Under the pieces are notes generated by a model. That model was not told the origin of the DNA. It saw nothing but the letters and a program-made list of their open reading frames with translations, and searched no databases. A stretch of 15,743 nucleotides of DNA from NCBI GenBank assembly GCA_023415475.1, contig JAEZKL010000079.1:1-15743 (forward strand). The letters are read 5' to 3'. The position numbers were made by a program, and so were the translations under genes. Source of the stretch: Bacillota bacterium (GTDB lineage: Bacteria > Bacillota > Clostridia > Lachnospirales > Lachnospiraceae). Positions 7,290-12,293 of this stretch are shown here, in pieces (within the stretch, counting starts at the first letter, position 1; every line of letters begins with the position of its first letter).

Positions 7290-8654
7290 TTAGTTCTTGA
7301 AGCTATGAATCGGAGCCGGAATTCTGCCCCCACGGTTGATAAAGCTGTCACAGCCAAAGGGATTCACGCTCATTACCGGTGCATAACCGAGTAAACCGCC
7401 AAATTCCACACGTTCACCCACTCCTTTACCAATGACAGGAATGATTCGAACCGCTGTCGTCTTCTGGTTAATCATACCGATTGCCATCTCATCCGCTATG
7501 ATACCCGAGATCGTGGTTGCCTTCGTATCACCGGGAATTGCAATCATATCAAGTCCTACCGAGCATACACAGGTCATCGCTTCCAGCTTCTCCAGGGTTA
7601 AAGCACCTGCTTCCACTGCGTTAATCATACCCTGATCCTCGCTAACCGGAATAAATGCACCGCTTAAGCCGCCTACATAGGAGGAGGCCATAACTCCACC
7701 CTTTTTCACCTGATCATTCAGTAGGGCTAATGCTGCGGTGGTACCGGGTGCACCTACGCGTTCTAAGCCCATCTCCTCCAATATCTCGGCAATACTATCG
7801 CCAACTGCCGGAGTCGGAGCCAGGGATAAGTCGATAATACCAAAGGGAATTCCCAGCAATCTGGAGGCCTCCTGTGCGACCAGCTGGCCCACACGGGTAA
7901 TCTTGAAGGCTGTTTTCTTAATTGACTCACAGAGCTGTTCAAAATCTGCACCTCTGACATTCTCCATAGCCTTCTTCACAACACCGGGTCCGCTAACACC
8001 AACATTGATGACTGCATCCCCCTCGGTTACTCCATGAAATGCACCTGCCATGAACGGATTATCATCCGGTGCATTACAGAAAATAACCAATTTGGCACAG
8101 CCGATGGAATCCTTCTCCTTCGTACCTTCAGCGGTTTTCAGAATAATCTCACCAAGGAGCTTTACCGCATTCATATCAATACCTGTCTTCGTAGAACCGA
8201 CATTTACAGAGCTGCATACCCGTTCTGTCTGACTGAGTGCCATAGGAATAGACTTAATGAGCAGCTCGTCAGCGGTGGTCATTGCTTTCGATACCAGCGC
8301 TGAGTAACCGCCGATAAAATTCACACCTACCGTAGTTGCCGCACGGTCTAAGGTCTTTGCTATCGTAACGAAGTCCTCTGAGGTCTTGCAGGCCGCAGCA
8401 CCTACTAAGGAAATCGGTGTAACCGAAATTCGTTTATTTACAATCGGAATACCATATTCCTTCTGTATCTTATTACCGGTAGCCACAAGCTCCTTCGCGA
8501 TTGTAGTTATTTTACTGTAAATTTTACGATTCAACTCTTTTAAGTCAGGATCTGCGCAGTCAAGAAGACTGATGCCCAGGGTGATTGTTCGGACGTCAAG
8601 ATTCTCCTGTTCAATCATTTTATTGGTTTCAATGACTTCGTTTATGTTTATCAT
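7290..8654 (-). CDS. UPF0210 / DUF711 'PFL family' protein, function unknown
   Basis: The 454-residue protein belongs to the UPF0210 (DUF711) family, often annotated as PFL family although no pyruvate formate-lyase activity is shown. Members are about 450 residues, soluble and widespread in Firmicutes. It opens with MININEVIETN and includes conserved stretches such as RTITLGISLLDC (near 21) and the Gly-rich NVGVSGPGVVKKA. The ORF runs open to 8735, but the 27 extra codons lack a ribosome site and have unconserved sequence. The ATG at 8652-8654 has TTGGAG with 6-nt spacing, so it is the start used here. It follows a UPF0237 ACT-domain gene; the same pair is adjacent in Streptococcus pneumoniae (SP_0238-SP_0239), so the two proteins probably work together. 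The ACT partner hints at small-molecule, perhaps amino-acid, sensing; that is inference. Confidence 0.9.
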   Translation of the reverse strand: MININEVIETNKMIEQENLDVRTITLGISLLDCADPDLKELNRKIYSKITTIAKELVATGNKIQKEYGIPIVNKRISVTPISLVGAAACKTSEDFVTIAKTLDRAATTVGVNFIGGYSALVSKAMTTADELLIKSIPMALSQTERVCSSVNVGSTKTGIDMNAVKLLGEIILKTAEGTKEKDSIGCAKLVIFCNAPDDNPFMAGAFHGVTEGDAVINVGVSGPGVVKKAMENVRGADFEQLCESIKKTAFKITRVGQLVAQEASRLLGIPFGIIDLSLAPTPAVGDSIAEILEEMGLERVGAPGTTAALALLNDQVKKGGVMASSYVGGLSGAFIPVSEDQGMINAVEAGALTLEKLEAMTCVCSVGLDMIAIPGDTKATTISGIIADEMAIGMINQKTTAVRIIPVIGKGVGERVEFGGLLGYAPVMSVNPFGCDSFINRGGRIPAPIHSFKN

Positions 8655-8660
8655 TCTAAT

Positions 8661-8666
8661 CTCCAA
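8661..8666 (-). promoter_or_regulatory. Ribosome binding site fixing the UPF0210 start
   Basis: TTGGAG on the minus strand sits 6 nt before the ATG at 8654. No comparable site precedes the longer-frame ATG at 8735, which lies inside a hairpin region. Confidence 0.75.
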
Positions 8667-8704
8667 TCTATGAAAACAATTCAAAGCTAAATTATCATTA
8701 AGAC

Positions 8705-8778
8705 GGAAGAACAAGGAGTCTGCTCCAATGGGCAAACTTCGTAGTTCTTCCTAAGGATTTTGTTTCATAAAAATCCTT
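8705..8778 (-). other. Tandem hairpins between the ACT-domain and UPF0210 genes
   Basis: In transcript order, the first hairpin is AAGGATTTT/AAAATCCTT (9 bp, 8770-8778 with 8753-8761, 8-nt loop). It is followed one base later by GGAAGAAC/GTTCTTCC (8744-8751 with 8705-8712), which encloses a GGAG-CAGA-CTCC mini-hairpin (8715-8726). Neither has a U-run, so full termination is unlikely. Possible roles are mRNA processing, differential stability of the two cistrons, or an unrecognised regulatory RNA. Confidence 0.5.
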
Positions 8779-8786
8779 TATTCACA

Positions 8787-9059
8787 TTAGATTCTGTGCA
8801 TCATGTCAAAGATATCCTCGCGTTGAGTCTTAATAATTACTCCGATATCTGTTCCCAGCTTCTCCAGCTCTTCCGCGATAATTTCATAATCCTTGCTTAC
8901 ACCGGTCATATCTACGATCATCATCATGTTAAAAAAACCTTGAACGATGGTCTGAGAAATGTCCAGGATATTAATGTTATTATTCGCAAGATAGGTACAA
9001 ACCCTAGCTATAATTCCTACGGTATCCTTTCCTACTACAGTAATTACGGTTCGTTTCAT
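8787..9059 (-). CDS. ACT-domain protein, UPF0237 family
   Basis: This is a single ACT domain of 90 residues with no catalytic partner domain. ACT domains bind small ligands, usually amino acids, at dimer interfaces and control enzymes or transcription. The N-terminal VITVVGKDTVGIIARV strand-loop-helix (5-20) and the NNINILDISQTIVQGFF segment (27-43) are typical of UPF0237, which resembles the ACT part of the glycine-cleavage regulator GcvR. The gene lies 13 bp after the yycJ-like gene, and its AAGGAGG (9068-9074) overlaps that gene's stop codon, so translation is probably coupled. The UPF0210 gene follows after 132 bp. Ligand and target are unknown. Start confidence is high because of the 8-nt spacing. 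Confidence 0.9.
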   Translation of the reverse strand: MKRTVITVVGKDTVGIIARVCTYLANNNINILDISQTIVQGFFNMMMIVDMTGVSKDYEIIAEELEKLGTDIGVIIKTQREDIFDMMHRI

Positions 9060-9072
9060 ATGATAGTCCTCC

Positions 9073-9864
9073 TTATATCATAACCATACAGGATGGTTGT
9101 TCCCTATGGGCTACACTCACATCTTTGGCCGAAAAGCTGCTCCCACGGTTCGACAGTTCACAGCAAACCGTCTCATAAGCCAGCTCCTCATAATTATTTT
9201 CCTTACTTAGATGTGCTAAAAATATATGTTGTAATCTGGGGTGAAGCAATCGGCTGATCAGATCAGCAGAGGTATCATTGGAAAGATGTCCTCTGTCACC
9301 TAAGATTCGCTGTTTGAGATAATAAGGGTATTTACCGACCATGAGCATGTTTACATCATGATTTGCTTCCACGAACAGAAGCTCGGAGCCCTCCAGCATA
9401 GATACGATATAATCATCATATTTTCCTAGATCAGTTGCTATTCCGACCTTATGCCCTTCTGATTGCATGGTATAACAGACCGGTCTGGCCGCATCATGGG
9501 AGGTAGAGAAAGGGTTCACACAAATATCATTAATCATAAAGGCTTCATTCGGTGTAACATAACGATAAAGCTCACTCGGGATATCTCCTAAGCTTTTTAT
9601 TCGGTCTATCGCGCATGCCGTCTCATAGGTTGCATAAATCGGTATATGATATCTGCGGGCCAGTATGCCAAGCCCGGATATATGGTCCGAATGCTCATGA
9701 GTAATTAAAATACCCTGTATTGTATCCGGCATAATATCGATTCCATTTAGCCCATTTTCAATGCGCTTCGCACTGATACCGGCATCCACCAGTAAATTTG
9801 TATTCTGACTACCGACATAAATGCAGTTTCCACTGCTGCCGCTTGCAATACTGCATAGCTTCAT
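9073..9864 (-). CDS. yycJ: YycJ/WalJ-like metallo-beta-lactamase-fold hydrolase
   Basis: The 263-residue soluble protein has the MBL fold. The N-terminus KLCSIASGSSGN (2-13) and the zinc motif THEHSDH (55-61) match YycJ/WalJ, followed by His123-Asp124 in SHDA and Asp145 in ATDLGKY. B. subtilis WalJ (264 aa) lies in the walRK operon and has been linked to coordinating cell division or wall metabolism with DNA replication; related MBL proteins include nucleases. Here no WalRK genes are nearby. The gene heads an operon with the ACT-domain and UPF0210 genes. The ATG at 9862-9864 has AGGAAG upstream. Its mRNA leader (start near 10048) is long and contains the multi-hairpin element. Family assignment is firm; the substrate is not known from sequence. 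Confidence 0.9.
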   Translation of the reverse strand: MKLCSIASGSSGNCIYVGSQNTNLLVDAGISAKRIENGLNGIDIMPDTIQGILITHEHSDHISGLGILARRYHIPIYATYETACAIDRIKSLGDIPSELYRYVTPNEAFMINDICVNPFSTSHDAARPVCYTMQSEGHKVGIATDLGKYDDYIVSMLEGSELLFVEANHDVNMLMVGKYPYYLKQRILGDRGHLSNDTSADLISRLLHPRLQHIFLAHLSKENNYEELAYETVCCELSNRGSSFSAKDVSVAHREQPSCMVMI

Positions 9865-9870
9865 TATAAT
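9843..9870 (+). promoter_or_regulatory. Possible plus-strand promoter facing the multi-hairpin element
   Basis: On the plus strand TTGCAA (9843-9848, 4 of 6) is followed by 16 bp and a perfect TATAAT (9865-9870). It lies over the 5' end of yycJ and points toward the element at 9892-10033, which would be transcribed from about 9877. AT-rich sequence makes chance matches likely. Confidence 0.3.
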
Positions 9871-9891
9871 CTTCCTATTCTATATTAATCT

Positions 9892-10033
9892 GTAACTGTT
9901 CGGAGCCAAGTAAATTTGAAAAAATATGTGATGAATGCTCGCATTCGTGAGCATATTTTATCAGATTTATTTGGCGGATACGCCACATCGAGGAAACACG
10001 AAGTGTTTTCGAGATTGGTTCTGAACAGTTGCC
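9892..10033 (+). repeat. Multi-hairpin element with terminal inverted repeats (MITE-like or structured ncRNA)
   Basis: The ends form a 14-bp inverted repeat: AACTGTTCGGAGCC (9894-9907) with 10017-10030. Inside are three hairpins: a long one (9908-9925 with 9955-9972, capped by 9935-9942/9947-9954 and an ATTC loop), GGCG-GATA-CGCC (9973-9984), and 9988-9999/10003-10014 with a GAA loop. All six transition mismatches are G-U pairs on the plus strand (A-C on the minus), and hairpin 3 holds tandem G-A pairs. A 12-nt near-direct repeat (TTAATCTGTAAC at 9885, TTAATCTATAAC at 10034) brackets it. No ORF is inside. It could be a non-autonomous mobile element or a structured RNA. The rest of the gene-free stretch 9865-10245 holds the yycJ promoter and the symporter terminators. 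Confidence 0.6.
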
Positions 10034-10054
10034 TTAATCTATAACAATAAACAG

Positions 10055-10083
10055 AGTATCCCTCATTTCTACCGTTTTGTCAA
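10055..10083 (-). promoter_or_regulatory. Promoter of the yycJ-ACT-UPF0210 operon
   Basis: A perfect TTGACA (10078-10083) on the minus strand is followed by 17 bp and GATACT (10055-10060, 4 of 6). Transcription would start near 10048 and run through the multi-hairpin element before reaching the yycJ ATG at 9864, giving a leader of about 185 nt. Confidence 0.7.
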
Positions 10084-10176
10084 GAAATTTTCTAGAATGC
10101 ACCCGACACGCGATATGTGTGAGGGATGCTGTTATCCTTACCTTAAATTAGATTATTATTATGCAACAGCCCATAA

Positions 10177-10220
10177 AAAAGGGAGACAGACTGCAGTCGT
10201 TTCCAACCCGTCTGTCTCCC
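10177..10220 (-). terminator. Strong intrinsic terminator of the symporter gene
   Basis: On the minus strand a perfect 11-bp stem, GGGAGACAGAC (10220-10210) with GTCTGTCTCCC (10191-10181), is followed by six T residues. It lies 26 bp after the symporter stop codon. Confidence 0.92.
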
Positions 10221-10240
10221 AAAAGGAGAAGCCTGTCTCC
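10221..10240 (-). terminator. Small accessory hairpin before the main symporter terminator
   Basis: GGAGA (10240-10236) pairs with TCTCC (10229-10225) on the minus strand and is followed by TTTT. It repeats part of the next stem (GGAGACAG), so the two hairpins may compete or act in tandem. Confidence 0.45.
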
Positions 10241-10245
10241 AAATT

Positions 10246-11499
10246 TTACTCTGTCTTCTGTAACCACTTTTTGCCATCAACAAACCTGGCTGCCATCATC
10301 GCACATACAGTATTACCGGTAGAATTAAGTACGGTTGCAGGTGCATCGATAATGGTACTGATGACTGCGATGACCGGGAGCGCCGCTGCCGGAAAACCAA
10401 AGATACTGATAATCAGCATCTCACCAATAAGACCGCCACCGGGAATAGCGCCCATTACCGCACCAACCAGGAAGCCTACCGCCAGAATTGCAAGAATAGC
10501 TCCAAGGTTATCTATCTCTTTACCAAACAGTCCAAATAAGAATACGACCTTCAATACGCCGCCGATTACTGAACCATCCTTATGCGTATTCACTCCGAGC
10601 GGAATAACTGTCTCTGTAATATCCTTCGGTACACCGATCCGCTTCGTTGCTTCCAGATTCACTGGGATGGTTGCTGCACTGGAGCAGGTTGCAAGCGCTG
10701 TAACGGTAGGTGCTATGGCATTCTTCCAGAAAACCTTCACACCATGCTTTCCTGCTGCCACATAAGCATAGATACTAAAGAACAGGAAGTAGTTGATTAC
10801 GGACAGGCCGAGATATAATAGGAATACTCGTAGATACCCTTCGAGGATCTGAGAACCCAGCTGACCGATGACCGATGCAAAATAGCAGCCCAAACCAATG
10901 GGAGCATAATACATAATAATCTTAATCATTTTCATTAATACTTCTGATGCGGCATTCACAAATTCCTTCACAGGTCTTGCTTTCTCCCCAACCATAACCG
11001 TCGCTATCCCGAACATAACGGAGAAAATAATCAACGGCAGCATCTTACTTCTGGAGAACAATTCTGAGAAATCCCCAACCGTAATAGTATTCACTAATTG
11101 CTGGGGTAAGGACAGCTGCTCTGCTTCTGCCACAATTTCTTCGCCGGAACCGGATAATATGGCATTGATGGTATTATCTGCCAAGCCCTTCGTTGGATTG
11201 AACACAAATACACCTAATATGGATAGGATTCCGGATAATAATGCAGTGGTTGAAAATATTATTGCTATATTAATAATTATTTTACCGAGTCGGTTCATGG
11301 CACTCATATTTGCTATGGATGATGCAACACTAAAGAAAACCAAGGGTACAATCAGGGTAAACATGAGGTTAAGATATATCTGACCAAAGGGTTCCAACAC
11401 CTTCGCCTCGGGTCCCATCACCATACCAAGGCCACCGCCAACCAATACCGATAATAATAAAAGTAAAGACATCTGATAATTTTTAATAAAGTTTTTCAT
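10246..11499 (-). CDS. Dicarboxylate/amino acid:cation symporter family (SDF/DAACS) transporter
   Basis: This integral membrane transporter belongs to the glutamate/dicarboxylate symporter fold. The 417 residues contain the expected hydrophobic segments, the HP1 serine motif SSAATIP (273-279) and the HP2 region with AIPGGG (351-356). Two signature sites are changed. The TM7 NMDGT motif of sodium-coupled members reads HKDGS (306-310). In TM8, D..RT..N..GD reads with Asp385, Ala388 in place of the substrate-binding Arg, Thr389, Asn392 and Asn396 in place of the last Asp. The lost Arg argues against an acidic substrate, and the Lys plus Asn suggest altered ion coupling; both are inferences. The ATG at 11497-11499 has GGGAGG upstream. 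It is a single gene with its own promoter and terminator, inserted between coaE and yycJ. Confidence 0.88.
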   Translation of the reverse strand: MKNFIKNYQMSLLLLLSVLVGGGLGMVMGPEAKVLEPFGQIYLNLMFTLIVPLVFFSVASSIANMSAMNRLGKIIINIAIIFSTTALLSGILSILGVFVFNPTKGLADNTINAILSGSGEEIVAEAEQLSLPQQLVNTITVGDFSELFSRSKMLPLIIFSVMFGIATVMVGEKARPVKEFVNAASEVLMKMIKIIMYYAPIGLGCYFASVIGQLGSQILEGYLRVFLLYLGLSVINYFLFFSIYAYVAAGKHGVKVFWKNAIAPTVTALATCSSAATIPVNLEATKRIGVPKDITETVIPLGVNTHKDGSVIGGVLKVVFLFGLFGKEIDNLGAILAILAVGFLVGAVMGAIPGGGLIGEMLIISIFGFPAAALPVIAVISTIIDAPATVLNSTGNTVCAMMAARFVDGKKWLQKTE

Positions 11500-11528
11500 T
11501 TTGAAAATCCTCCCTTCTCTCTACTTCT

Positions 11529-11537
11529 ATTATAACA
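11529..11537 (-). promoter_or_regulatory. Extended -10 promoter of the symporter gene
   Basis: The minus strand reads TGTTATAAT: a perfect -10 (11529-11534) with the TGn extension, which can replace a good -35. No strong -35 is seen 16-18 bp upstream. Transcription would begin near 11522, leaving a leader of about 23 nt. Confidence 0.6.
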
Positions 11538-11594
11538 GCATTTTCTATCGAAATAAGTACCTATACTGTCCATAATATTGCAAATTGTGCTGAA

Positions 11595-12200
11595 TTATAG
11601 AAAAGGGTGGGGTTGTTGCATCAGGGCATCTACCTGTTCACGGAGCCAATTCATATCACCGACATTTTCGATGACCTTCGGGAAACGATTACGAAACTCC
11701 TGTGCCTTATATTGATTTTGAAATATGGCATCTATCTTCGCATCAGAATAATTCCTTTCCTTTTTAAGCCAGCTTCTACGCTGTTCCTCCGGAGCAAAGA
11801 CATACCAGACCTCATCACATACAAAGTCATAACCGGACTCAATCATCAAAGCCGTCTCAATTAAAAGGTAGGGAATATCCTTCAGCAGCCTATGCTGATC
11901 GATCTGTCTCCTGACCTCTACCAGAACCTTAGGATGGGTAATCTCGTTAATACGCAGCCTCTTCGCCTTATCATCGAATACAAGTGCTGACAGCCTGCTC
12001 CGGTCAATGGTACCATCGGCCGCCAGAATATCTATTCCAAAGCAATCAACGACCTCTTGATAGCTTGCTCCACCTGGCTCCATCTGTTCCCTGGCAATCT
12101 GATCGGTATCGATGATGGAGGCCCCGTATTGCTCCTTCATGATTCCCGCTACCAAAGATTTACCACTGCCTATTCCACCAGTTAAGCCAATAACCTTCAT
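11595..12200 (-). CDS. coaE: Dephospho-CoA kinase
   Basis: CoaE phosphorylates the ribose 3'-OH of dephospho-CoA with ATP, the last step of coenzyme A synthesis, in the cytosol. Numbered from the ATG at 12198-12200 (201 aa), the P-loop GGIGSGKS is at 8-15, followed by the IIDTDQIAR substrate segment and the INEITHPKV segment typical of the family. The open frame reaches an ATG at 12236, but that start lacks a well-placed ribosome site, while the ATG at 12200 has TTGGAG with 6-nt spacing and gives the usual family length and N-terminus (MKVIGLTGGIGSGKS). It lies 92 bp after polA on the same strand, an arrangement common in Firmicutes, and is probably co-transcribed. A stable hairpin sits in the gap. 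Confidence 0.94.
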   Translation of the reverse strand: MKVIGLTGGIGSGKSLVAGIMKEQYGASIIDTDQIAREQMEPGGASYQEVVDCFGIDILAADGTIDRSRLSALVFDDKAKRLRINEITHPKVLVEVRRQIDQHRLLKDIPYLLIETALMIESGYDFVCDEVWYVFAPEEQRRSWLKKERNYSDAKIDAIFQNQYKAQEFRNRFPKVIENVGDMNWLREQVDALMQQPHPFL

Positions 12201-12206
12201 CTGTAT

Positions 12207-12212
12207 CTCCAA
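12207..12212 (-). promoter_or_regulatory. Ribosome binding site fixing the coaE start
   Basis: TTGGAG on the minus strand lies 6 nt before the ATG at 12200. The alternative ATG at 12236 has its nearest GGGAG about 15 nt away. Confidence 0.75.
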
Positions 12213-12263
12213 TCTGCTTTTATCTTCGCAATTCATACTAACTTTAAATGTCTCCCTTTTGAA

Positions 12264-12293
12264 GTGCGAATTATGCTTTTCAATAATTCACAC
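12264..12293 (-). other. Hairpin between polA and coaE
   Basis: An 11-bp stem with one G-U pair (minus 12293-12283 with 12274-12264, loop of 8) starts at the last base of the polA stop codon. Only TTC follows, so it is not a full terminator. It may shield the polA mRNA 3' end or reduce read-through into coaE. The wobble is G-U only on the minus strand, as expected for a minus-strand RNA. Confidence 0.5.

Noticed and set aside
9892..10033. CRISPR array or known riboswitch at the multi-hairpin element
   Set aside because: There are no regularly spaced direct repeats, and I do not recognise the conserved core of any known riboswitch class on either strand.
10097..10765. A 222-codon plus-strand ORF overlapping the symporter and its terminator
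   Set aside because: It lies antisense to a clear transporter gene, crosses the terminator hairpin, has no ribosome site and a composition typical of a shadow frame.
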